Assembly: GCF_007725405.1 (NCBI RefSeq)
Contig: NZ_CP042163.1
Span: forward strand, 1,488,001 to 1,552,000
Direction of reading: 5' to 3'
DNA: 64,000 bases
Origin: Shouchella miscanthi
GTDB lineage: Bacteria; Bacillota; Bacilli; Bacillales; Bacillaceae_D
Below, one piece after another: positions 7,043-15,500 of the stretch (its first letter is position 1; each line of letters starts with the position of its first letter). The notes under the pieces are model-generated. The model saw only the letters and a list, made by a program, of their open reading frames with translations. It ran no database searches and was not told the origin of the DNA. The translations under genes were made by a program, and so were the position numbers.

Positions 7043-7417
7043 ATGAAAAAGGTAAGTCGAGAAGCGGTTACAATTCGATTAGAAGAACAATATGGAATGC
7101 TGTCATCTGCAAAACAAGTACAACATTTGTTAAGAGATATCCATTCTCTTCAATCAAGGGTACTACACGATGATTTTGCAGCTTGTGACATCTTTATTGA
7201 TCTACAAGATGCTATAGAACAAGCCGATTTAACAAAGCGTCAGCGTGACGCGCTATACTATGTTTATATGTGTGATTACACCCAAGTCGAGACGGCAGAG
7301 AAAATGGGGATCGCTCAACAAAACGTCAGAGAGTTACTAAAACGTTCGACAGAAAGAATAGCAGATATTTTTTACTACTGGACTCATCATGATTTAGGGT
7401 ATAGAGGAGGCATTTAG
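7043..7417 (+). CDS. Xpf/sigma-like phage late-gene activator
   Basis: A 124-residue protein with a C-terminal sigma region-4-like helix-turn-helix (about residues 62-105; LTKRQRDALYYVYMCDYTQ, then EKMGIAQQNVRELLKR). The layout matches PBSX Xpf and related phage late-gene activators, which direct RNA polymerase to late promoters. AAAGGGA precedes the ATG. The next gene starts one base after its stop, so the two are translated together. In context it should switch on the tail genes that begin at 7970. I cannot see the promoter it would recognise; the gap at 7809-7969 is where to look. Confidence 0.75.
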   Translation: MKKVSREAVTIRLEEQYGMLSSAKQVQHLLRDIHSLQSRVLHDDFAACDIFIDLQDAIEQADLTKRQRDALYYVYMCDYTQVETAEKMGIAQQNVRELLKRSTERIADIFYYWTHHDLGYRGGI

Positions 7418-7418
7418 A

Positions 7419-7808
7419 ATGACAGAACAATACCTTCTAGATCGTATGGAAGATTTAAAGATACACGCAAAGACAGGGGCGATGTCTAGACCGGGAAGGT
7501 TTAAAGAGATTGAGAAGTTGATTGAAGCTTATTACGACCAACATGAGAAAGTGCCTCCTAGTTATATGCTAGAGAAATTGGCTTCTCTTTGTTTACATGA
7601 AGAGCTTAGTAATCGTAATAGTCATAAAATGGCTCACGAGTGTTTTCCGATCCTAACTGATCATCAGCATGCTCGTAGAAATAAGCGGGAGAAAGTGTAT
7701 CATCAGATTGAATTTAGGCGCTCGCCTATTACAGGCAGCCGATCGGTCTCCTATGTAAGTGAGGACAATAGCCATACAAAAGGAAAACAAGTGTTTTATG
7801 TAAGCTAA
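7419..7808 (+). CDS. Unknown tail-cluster protein
   Basis: A 129-residue soluble protein with a helical N-terminal half (LLDRMEDLKIHAKTGAMSR, then RFKEIEKLIEAYYDQHEKV) and a basic, low-complexity C-terminal tail. The ATG follows the sigma-like gene stop by one base and has GGAGG upstream. No enzyme motif is visible. Position suggests a regulator or a remnant of the early region left after loss of head genes. I do not recognise it. Confidence 0.65.
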   Translation: MTEQYLLDRMEDLKIHAKTGAMSRPGRFKEIEKLIEAYYDQHEKVPPSYMLEKLASLCLHEELSNRNSHKMAHECFPILTDHQHARRNKREKVYHQIEFRRSPITGSRSVSYVSEDNSHTKGKQVFYVS

Positions 7809-7969
7809 AAAATTTTTTTGCTAAAATAAGAACGTATGATCGTGTTTTTTGGTTGGGTTCATGCCTTATAAGTGAGGAAGAGGAGAATTCCTTAGAGAAT
7901 AAGAGAGGAGGCATACAAGTGAATCGAAATAACGTACAAACACAAACATTACAAAAAGGGGAGATTTCA

Positions 7970-8440
7970 ATGTCAGAACAACGTTTACCATTTAACTTAC
8001 AATTTTTCGCGAAGGAATACAAAGGGGAAGAATTTATTTTTGCAGTGAAGGATAGTCAAGGATTATTACGTCCTTTTAACCAAACAGGAGGTTCTTTTAA
8101 TCGTTCGTTTGATGAAATTGAACTAGATACAAAAGATAAAACAGGCAGTGATTATGGGAAAGAATCAGTAGAAGTGTCGCTTGAAGGTGTTGTAACAGAA
8201 GGCGACCCGTTTATTGACTATATGGACGAAAAGCTTGATAACAAGGAATTTATCGAAATTTATCGTGTGAATAGCCGAAAGAAAACAGCAAAATCGGGTC
8301 TATATATGATTACATCTTGGGAGCAAAGTTACAGTAATGGAGAACACGCAACATATACATTAAGCGCTAAGCTAAACGGAAAGCTGAAAAACGAAGATAT
8401 GGTGGAAACAGAAGCACCGGCTGAAGACGATCAAGAATAG
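7970..8440 (+). CDS. Phage major tail (tube) protein
   Basis: A 156-residue protein from the ATG at 7970. It begins MSEQRLPFNLQFFAK, the NLQFFA-type start typical of abundant Gram-positive phage structural proteins. The body is beta-rich (EEFIFAVKDSQGLLRPFNQ, then ITSWEQSYSNGEHATYTLSA) as in TP901-1-type tail tube subunits. Tube subunits stack around the tape measure to form the tail shaft. A second in-frame start, GTG at 7919, has a stronger AGGAGG site and would add 17 residues; I prefer the ATG because of the hallmark N-terminus. It is the first structural gene of the cluster. No capsid, portal or connector gene precedes it. Confidence 0.85.
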   Translation: MSEQRLPFNLQFFAKEYKGEEFIFAVKDSQGLLRPFNQTGGSFNRSFDEIELDTKDKTGSDYGKESVEVSLEGVVTEGDPFIDYMDEKLDNKEFIEIYRVNSRKKTAKSGLYMITSWEQSYSNGEHATYTLSAKLNGKLKNEDMVETEAPAEDDQE

Positions 8441-8462
8441 TTTTTAGGTATTTACTAGCAGC

Positions 8463-8488
8463 TGAAGGTATCTTTTTAGATACCTTCA
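8463..8488 (+). terminator. Hairpin between tail tube and chaperone genes (partial terminator or RNA-processing site)
   Basis: A perfect 11-bp stem (8463-8473 with 8478-8488) has a TTTT loop and no following T-run. Such an element would stabilise the abundant tube mRNA or lower expression of downstream genes. Confidence 0.6.
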
Positions 8489-8515
8489 TCAATTCAAAAA
8501 AGGGGCGATGGCATC

Positions 8516-8881
8516 ATGTCAACAATTGTACTTCAAGGAAAAGAATATGAATTAAAGTTAACGATGGAAAGTGTGAAATATTTAAATCGTGTGATTCAGG
8601 GCGGACCAATGGGGATCATTGGAAAAGCGATGATGGGCGATTTAGAGGCATTTCCACAAATTGTACACGCAGGCTTATTTCATCATGGCAAGGATTTTTC
8701 ATTAAAAGATGTTGAAGCTGAAATTGAACAAGCGATGATGAGTGAGCAGCTTGATTCTGATGACATTTATAAAATTAGTAATAAGGTTGTGACGGAGAGT
8801 TTTTTCTTTCGCAATCAAGCGAAGAAACTAGTAGCGGACAATCCGGAAGCGGCGAAAGCATTGGAGATGTTAAGAGCTTAA
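8516..8881 (+). CDS. Tail assembly chaperone, short (G-type) form
   Basis: A 121-residue protein (begins MSTIVLQGKEYELKLTMESV; helical C-terminus) matching the TAC_12/gpG-like chaperones that coat the tape measure during tail assembly. AAGGGG lies upstream of the ATG. Near its 3' end the zero-frame codons AGT TTT TTC contain the slippery heptamer T TTT TTC (8800-8806). A -1 shift there gives a longer gpGT-like protein, annotated separately. The location between tube and tape measure is the universal position for this pair. Confidence 0.85.
   Translation: MSTIVLQGKEYELKLTMESVKYLNRVIQGGPMGIIGKAMMGDLEAFPQIVHAGLFHHGKDFSLKDVEAEIEQAMMSEQLDSDDIYKISNKVVTESFFFRNQAKKLVADNPEAAKALEMLRA
8800..8824 (+). 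promoter_or_regulatory. Programmed -1 frameshift site
   Basis: The heptamer T TTT TTC at 8800-8806 is in the correct register (X XXY YYZ) relative to the chaperone frame. The -1 frame is stop-free from 8785 to 9225, although it has a cluster of stops just upstream at 8761-8784. A small stem-loop (TTCGC 8808-8812 with GCGAA 8819-8823) follows directly. Confidence 0.75.
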
Positions 8882-9228
8882 CGCAATTAAATGGACTGAC
8901 TTATGTAGAACGCCAACTCGTTACCTGTTGGCGTTATTTGCGGTTAGAGCCCTCTGTTTTTTACGCTTTAACTCCAAGAGAGTTCGTCTTGTTAATGGAT
9001 GCTGAATTAGAATCGATACATGATGCAATGGAGCGAGAAGCACAAATTGCGTTAATGCATGAACAAGCTAGTCGCAGCAAGCGTCCTAAAGTAGCTGATT
9101 TATATAAACGTCCAACTTCAGCAACGAAAGACGATAATTCTATTCAGGCATCAGTCAAAAAAGCAGAAAAAGCTAAAAATTGGCTACAACAATTTACATT
9201 TAGAGAAAGGAGGGAAAGGGTTGAATGA
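8806..9228 (+). CDS. Frameshift extension giving the long (GT-type) tail assembly chaperone
   Basis: Read after the -1 shift, this adds 140 residues to the first 97 of the chaperone, for a predicted 237-residue fusion. The join is a Ser/Gly-rich linker (QSSEETSSGQSGSG). The T-like domain follows (LNGLTYVERQLVTCWRYLRL, then PREFVLLMDAELESIHDAM), then a charged tail. Taken alone the downstream frame only has a TTG at 8938 without a ribosome binding site. That TTG lies inside the continuous helix, so independent translation is unlikely. In lambda and many siphophages the G/GT ratio is set by such a shift and both products are needed for tails. Confidence 0.8.
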   Translation, partial: LSQSSEETSSGQSGSGESIGDVKSLTQLNGLTYVERQLVTCWRYLRLEPSVFYALTPREFVLLMDAELESIHDAMEREAQIALMHEQASRSKRPKVADLYKRPTSATKDDNSIQASVKKAEKAKNWLQQFTFRERRERVE

Positions 9229-11785
9229 GTTAAATAAAGTGATACAGTCTATGAATTCGGAAATTGTTGATTTTACTAATAAGATTACATCCATTGATGG
9301 ATCCATTACGTCTTTTACTGAATCCATTTCAGACATTGGAAAAGGATTTCAGCAAACCTCTGCAACGCTCCAAAAAAGTGGTGGAGAAGTGACAAGTAGT
9401 GTAGGAGAACTTTTTACAGCTGCTAATCAATTAGGTGGTGGCATTTGGGGTGATTCAAGCCCACTTGATGATATTGAACAGAAGGTATCAAGCGTTGCGT
9501 ACGCCCTAGACCAGGCTAGCAAATTATCCATTCCATTTTCGGACAAACTATCTACTTCTTTTTCAGAAGTGACGGCAGAAGCTTCTCGAATGGTGACAAG
9601 TGTACTGCAGTCGACTACAACAACCATTACTTTAATCAATCAACTGGTTGTCAGTTTCACTGCACTAAAAGCAGCAGCAATAAATGTAACAGCCACTCTA
9701 ATGAAAATAAAACCATTAGCTGCAGTATTTGGGTTCCTTATATCGCCAATCGGCATTGTTGTTGGGTTAATAGCAGCATTAGCAGTTGGTTTTTTGTATT
9801 TACAAAATGCAAATGGGTCATTAGGTTCAAGTTTACAAGCAGTATGGGAAAAAATTTCGTCCATCGGAAGCGAGGTTTTTTCAGTAGCCTCATCTATTTT
9901 TGATGGATTTATGACTGGAATTGTTGCAAGGTTGCCAGAACTAGTGCAGTCTGGAGCAGCGCTTTTGCAAAGACTCGTTGAGGGAGTAACAACGATGTTG
10001 CCTGCTTTGGCTGAAACAGCTATACAGGTAGTTAGCAATATCGTTGAAGGCATTACATCTGCCTTACCAATGTTGATGGAGGCAGGCGTACAAATCATTT
10101 CATTATTGATTAGTAATGCTTCAAGGAATCTACCACTTATGTTGGAATTAGGGATTGGAATTTTGACAAGTTTGCTAGACGGAATGGACTCAATGATTGG
10201 TACATTAGTTGAAGTGGTTATACAAGTTGTAACTCAACTAGTAGAAGCTATTACAACACAACTGCCATTATTAATTGAATTAGGTATGCAAGTGTTGATG
10301 AACTTAGTAGATGGCATTATGAGTTTTGTACCAACGCTACTAGAGACAGTAACCGGCATTATTACTATGCTCGTTGAAATGATCGTTGAACAGCTTCCTC
10401 TTATATTGGAATTAGGTATTCAATTACTAACCAACTTAATAGACGGTATTGTATCTTTGTTACCAATGATCATAGAAGTAGCTTTAGGCGTGATCTCTCT
10501 TCTTATTGAGACCATTACACAGCAACTTCCACTGCTGATTGAAATGGGCATAAACCTATTGATGAGCTTAGTAGATGGGATTATGACAATGATACCAACG
10601 ATCATTGAAACCGCCTTGAATCTTGTTCAGACTCTTATTACGACATTAGCTGAACAACTCCCATTACTTTTAACGATGGGGATTGAGATGTTAATGAGTC
10701 TCATTGATGGCGTGATCTCCATTTTGCCAATGCTCGTAGCAACTGCTGTAGAAATTATTACAATGGTTTTGACAACTCTTACCCAGCAGCTACCTCTTAT
10801 TATTCAGATGGGTATTCAGTTACTTGAGAGCTTAATCAAAGGGATTGTCACTATTCTGCCGATGATCATTGAAACGGCATTAGATGTTATTGCTTTAATT
10901 ATTGAGAGCTTAACACACCAGCTTCCACTGATAATTAATGCTGGAATCACGTTACTGGAAAGTCTTATCAAAGGGATTATGGATCATGTACCGGCTCTCT
11001 TACAATCTGTCGTTCAAATTATTATATCTATTATTAGTACACTCGCATCGAACTTCCCTTTAATTTTACAAAGCGGAATTTCTCTTATCGGATCTTTAAT
11101 TGGCGGATTAACAACAGCCATGCCGATGGTTCTTAGTGCAATTGGAACCATTCTTTCAAGTGTGTTTCAAGCAATCGTAAATGGGTTCCCTCGTATTATG
11201 CAGCTTGGAACTCAGCTCGTATCGCGACTTGCTGGTAGTATTTCAACAGCGGTTAGACGTGTTGTAACGGTGGGATCTGATTTAATTCGTGGCCTTTGGA
11301 GAGGGATGAATAACGTAAAAGATTGGATTATTGGAAAAATCAGTGGGTTTATGGACAGTGTGGTTGGAAGTCTAAAATCATTTTTTGGAATTAATTCGCC
11401 ATCAAAATTGTTCAGAGACGAGATTGGTCGTTTTCTTCCTCAAGGTTTAGCGGTTGGAATTGAAGGTGATCTAGGATCAGTGAATCGTGCGATGAATGCA
11501 ATGACGTCTCTTGTACCTTCTGAAATTGATCCTCCTCACATGGCACCGCTAGAACCCGTTCATCCAAACATGAGTCATTCTTATTCAAATCAGGTGCGTT
11601 TCTTTGAGAAAAAGAACAATGGTCGTTCGGTCGAGAACTTGTTAACAGAAGTAGTTGATACGTTACGAGAACAGAAGCAGCTGACGGTTCAAATGGATTC
11701 TACTGTTGTTGGTTCACTCGTTGAACCACATATTACAAATGCTCAAGAGAGAAAATCAATGCGGAAAAATAGGTTTTACACATAA
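9221..11785 (+). CDS. Tape measure protein with about nine 44-residue repeats
   Basis: An 854-residue protein starting at the TTG at 9221 with AGGAGGG six bases upstream; it overlaps the preceding stop by eight bases. The N-terminal 110 residues are polar and coiled-coil-like, followed by membrane-type helices (about 145-195). Residues about 235-690 consist of tandem units of 44 residues with the pattern QLPLLIE-G---LM-LVDGI----P-IIE. The C-terminal region has GINSPSKLFRDEIG, a motif common near the end of tape measures. The protein sets tail length; at about 1.5 angstrom per residue it predicts a tail near 130 nm. No lytic transglycosylase or peptidase domain is visible in it. Confidence 0.9.
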   Translation: MNELNKVIQSMNSEIVDFTNKITSIDGSITSFTESISDIGKGFQQTSATLQKSGGEVTSSVGELFTAANQLGGGIWGDSSPLDDIEQKVSSVAYALDQASKLSIPFSDKLSTSFSEVTAEASRMVTSVLQSTTTTITLINQLVVSFTALKAAAINVTATLMKIKPLAAVFGFLISPIGIVVGLIAALAVGFLYLQNANGSLGSSLQAVWEKISSIGSEVFSVASSIFDGFMTGIVARLPELVQSGAALLQRLVEGVTTMLPALAETAIQVVSNIVEGITSALPMLMEAGVQIISLLISNASRNLPLMLELGIGILTSLLDGMDSMIGTLVEVVIQVVTQLVEAITTQLPLLIELGMQVLMNLVDGIMSFVPTLLETVTGIITMLVEMIVEQLPLILELGIQLLTNLIDGIVSLLPMIIEVALGVISLLIETITQQLPLLIEMGINLLMSLVDGIMTMIPTIIETALNLVQTLITTLAEQLPLLLTMGIEMLMSLIDGVISILPMLVATAVEIITMVLTTLTQQLPLIIQMGIQLLESLIKGIVTILPMIIETALDVIALIIESLTHQLPLIINAGITLLESLIKGIMDHVPALLQSVVQIIISIISTLASNFPLILQSGISLIGSLIGGLTTAMPMVLSAIGTILSSVFQAIVNGFPRIMQLGTQLVSRLAGSISTAVRRVVTVGSDLIRGLWRGMNNVKDWIIGKISGFMDSVVGSLKSFFGINSPSKLFRDEIGRFLPQGLAVGIEGDLGSVNRAMNAMTSLVPSEIDPPHMAPLEPVHPNMSHSYSNQVRFFEKKNNGRSVENLLTEVVDTLREQKQLTVQMDSTVVGSLVEPHITNAQERKSMRKNRFYT

Positions 11786-11805
11786 GATGGAGGTGAATCG
11801 TTACT

Positions 11806-12510
11806 ATGCAATTTACGTTTAATGGGATCAGAAAAAAGTATATTACTGTATTAAGTCATCTGCAGCGACCCGTTCTACCGTCTATCTCTTATACAACGAC
11901 AGAGCGAGTAGAAGCAGGTGAGCGGGTAACTGGTATGAAAATGGACTCCATTATTCTAGACGTGCCTGTTGTCATCTATCATCGTGATAAAACCATGCAA
12001 GAGCTAAAGCTTGAATTGTCTTCATGGTTATATAGTGAGGATGAACAAAAACTCGTGTTCTCCGATACACCTAGCCAATTTTATTTGGCTAGGTTTTTAT
12101 CCGTAGAACTTGAAGAGTATGAGCACTTCTCGAAAGGAATTATCCAATTTTTGTGTCCAACGCCATACCAATATGCAGGAGAAATTGTTGTTCCAATAAC
12201 GGAAGAACAAAGAGATATTCATGTTGTAGGGCAAGTACCGGTGTTTTGGACATTACATGCTCGTATTGAAACAAGAACATTTCAGTTTGAAATTCGTAAC
12301 CAAAATGGTGAAAAATTAATTTTACAGCACCAATTTTTAGAAAATGATGTTATTGAAATTGATGCAGGTAAACGTGCCATTTATTTAAATCGTGACGCAC
12401 GTATGTCGTTACTGTCATTTGAAAGTAGATGGTTTCCGTTAAGACCAGGTGTAAATACCCTTTCTGTATCGGCCCCATCTACCATTACGTATCAAAATAT
12501 CTATTTTTAA
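11806..12510 (+). CDS. Distal tail protein (Dit, Sipho_tail family)
   Basis: A 234-residue protein with the Dit/Sipho_tail look. The N-terminus is MQFTFNGIRKKYITVL, then PVLPSISYTTTERVEAGERV, then a beta-rich belt domain (FSKGIIQFLCPTPYQY near residue 110-125) and a galectin-like C-terminal half. Dit hexamers join the tail tube to the tip protein. TGGAGGTGA precedes the ATG. Directly followed by the tail-tip gene, as in siphophages of Gram-positive hosts. Confidence 0.88.
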   Translation: MQFTFNGIRKKYITVLSHLQRPVLPSISYTTTERVEAGERVTGMKMDSIILDVPVVIYHRDKTMQELKLELSSWLYSEDEQKLVFSDTPSQFYLARFLSVELEEYEHFSKGIIQFLCPTPYQYAGEIVVPITEEQRDIHVVGQVPVFWTLHARIETRTFQFEIRNQNGEKLILQHQFLENDVIEIDAGKRAIYLNRDARMSLLSFESRWFPLRPGVNTLSVSAPSTITYQNIYF

Positions 12511-12528
12511 TAAAAGGAGGTGTGAAAC

Positions 12529-15500
12529 ATGAAGGACATGTATGTATTAGACCAAAACGATTCTTTGCTTACTACTATTGGCGAGGATAATGGCTTAATT
12601 TCCGCTCTTTTTCGAGAAGAATTAAACCAACTGCCTGATCAGCCATTACGTTTAATCGTGGATTCGGCGAGCAGTTCGGCACAGTTTGTTAAGGAAGAAA
12701 ACCAAGTGGTTTTTCGAGATAAAGAGGGAGAACTTAGGCTCTATGTGATTAAAGAAGTAGATGATCATTTTAGTGGGACTGAGCGCCAGACCTACGCCTT
12801 ATGTGAACCTGCTTTTATGGAGCTAAAGGAGCACTTCGTAAAAGAGCGCTCTTTTAAAAATGCCAATGCGTCGGTCGTGCTTAATTACGTGTTGAGTGGT
12901 ACACGCTGGCGTGGTCAAGTCGATATTGATTTAGGGGTTGGATCTATCCCACTTTCTTTCGAGTCATCGGTTGATGCCATCTGGTCTATTTTAAGGTTGT
13001 GGGGTGGAGAGTTTAAAGATATTGTCACTTTTTCTGGTAATCAAATTACATCGAGAACAATTAAAATTCTTTCTCGTCGTGGGCAGTATGTAGGGAAGCG
13101 TTTTGAAGTTGATCACGATATTCAAGAAATCCAGCGAACGGTTCTTTCTTATCCTGTAACGGCTCTTTATGGACAGGGTGCATCATCAGATGATCAGACA
13201 ACTGACTTTTCCGAAGTAACCTGGCAAGTAAAAGATGGAGATCCGGCAAATAAGCCAAAAGGACAAGCTTGGATTGGTGATGAACACGCATTAACTAGAT
13301 ACGGTCGTCCTTACGATGGAAAGCTGTTACATCGTGAAGGTATTTATACAAATAGCGATATTGAAGATCCTGAAACGCTTTTGCATGCGACATGGGAACA
13401 TTTACAACGTGTGAAGCAGCCGGAAGTTCATTATCAGCTCACCGTTCAATTACTTGAGCAACTGAGTGGCTATGAACATGAAAAAGTAAGTCTTGGCGAC
13501 ACGGCGCTAGCCTTTGATCGGATGTTTACTCGACCAATTGAAATCCAAGCACGTGTGATTGCGATTGAGTATGATTTAATGGATGTCAATCGATCTGCAA
13601 CAGTTGAAATGGGGCAATTTTTGTCTGCCCATAGCTATGACGATCGATTAGACCAAGTCATTCGTGAGATTAATGATAACCGAGGAAAGTGGAATCAAGG
13701 AAACAAACCGATCTCACCTGATCGCTTTCCCGATATATTACCAGATGTGCCTGCAAACGTAGAGGCAACAGGTGGATTTCAGACAGTGCAGATATTCTGG
13801 GCTTTTAACATCGAGGCTTTTTATGTGCAAGCCTATGAATTATTTGCTAGTGAAGTAAAAGGTTTTCTTCCTTCGCCGGAAACGCTTGTTTATCGAGGCT
13901 CGTTAAATGGGTTTAACTTTATCGGAGAAACAAATAAGACGTATTACTTTCGAGTCCGTGCAGTCAATTACCATGGGCGCGCTTCAAATTATTCAGCAGA
14001 AGTAGAGGCTTCAACTGCTCGAGTTGTAACCGATGATATTCTTTTTGGTCCCGAACTGGCTAGGAAATTAAGGGAGTTAAATAAAGAAGCTGATATCATT
14101 GGAAAGGATGGTATACAGTTTGAGCAAATTGCGAATGATGCATTAGAGCTTATTCAACAAAGAGCAAAGGACTATAGCGATCAGGAAATTGCAGACGTTT
14201 ATTCCATTCTTACTGAAGAGCTTGAGAAACGAATTGACAGTGCTCAATTTGATCAAGAAGTTCGTCGCATTCATCAAGCAATTAAAGATGGTGAAGATGC
14301 CCTAGAAGAAAAAGAAACACAGCTTAAAGAAGAAATCAATCAATTGGGTGAAGAACTAACCTCAATTGAGAAGCATGTTACAACGGAGTTTGAGAAAGTG
14401 GATGGACGCCTATCTGCCACTCTGTCAAGAGGTGAGGTCGACGAATTACTGACAGATAAAGTTGACTACACAACGTACAATCAAAAAATGACAACGATAA
14501 ATGCGTCTCTTGAGGGCATCGATTTCCTTGTAGGTGAAACGAGCGGACAAGTGGACCAATTGACTGGTGAAGTAACAGATTTACGAGATATTAGCTCAGA
14601 GTTAAGCTTAAGTGCTGAAGGGTTCTCTACATCGATTCGCCAGTTGCAAAGTGAAAAACGTCCCACCACAAACCTTGCTATCGGCACGTATAAGCCGTTC
14701 GTGCACTCGAATTGGACGAATGTCAACAACCAAGTTGTAAGGGTTTATGATGTATCGGATCGTGTTCTTGGAAAAGAAGTAACGATCTCTTGCAAAATAA
14801 AGATTAAGGATATAAAGGGCGGTAGTGAGGATTCCTCGAGGCTCACGCTACAGTGGTTTGAAAACAATCCAAACGCTTGGCATACAATCCAATCGATTAC
14901 GAATTTAAGCGAAAATAGAGAGATTGAGGTTACTCAAACTAGACAAGTAAACGCAAATACAACAACTATACGCCTTCAATTAAGTGCGGATTTTATTGCA
15001 TCAGGTACTGTTGAAATAGCAGAATTAATGGTTACAGAAGGTAAACGAGCGGCTGCGTGGTCGCCAGCATTTGAAGATCTAATAGATGCAGAATCATACT
15101 CTGAGAGGCAAACCTCACTTGACTCTACTTTAGAAGGTATTACTGGGAAAGTAGAGGAAACGACAAGTGATGTAGGAACACTCACACATACAGTGGGTCA
15201 GTTCAAACAAGACTTAGAAGGGTTTTCTACATCTATAGGTCAAGTTAGCAAAGATTTAGATGGTAAAGTAGACACTTCTATCTACGAACAACGCGAAACA
15301 GCTCTTAATGTTACATTAGACGAGATTACAGGAAAAGTGGAATCAACGAGTAGTGGTCTAGGAACATTGACAAATACAGTGAGTGAATTTAGACAGGATT
15401 TAAACGGGTTTTCGACGTCTGTGCGAGAATTGCAAGCACAAGAAATTGGAGGAGAAAACCTTTGGAATAACCCAAACGATTTTAGTTCACTACGTGCTTG

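Noticed and set aside
8938-9228. Independent gene starting at TTG 8938
   Set aside because: No ribosome binding site, and the frame is continuous upstream to the slippery heptamer.
9640-10605. Minus-strand open frames opposite the tape measure
   Set aside because: They mirror the repetitive hydrophobic repeats, have no ribosome binding sites and no sensible composition.
9925-11290. Tandem repeats as a CRISPR array
   Set aside because: The 132-bp repeats are in frame, divergent and part of the tape measure coding sequence. I saw no CRISPR array anywhere in the window.
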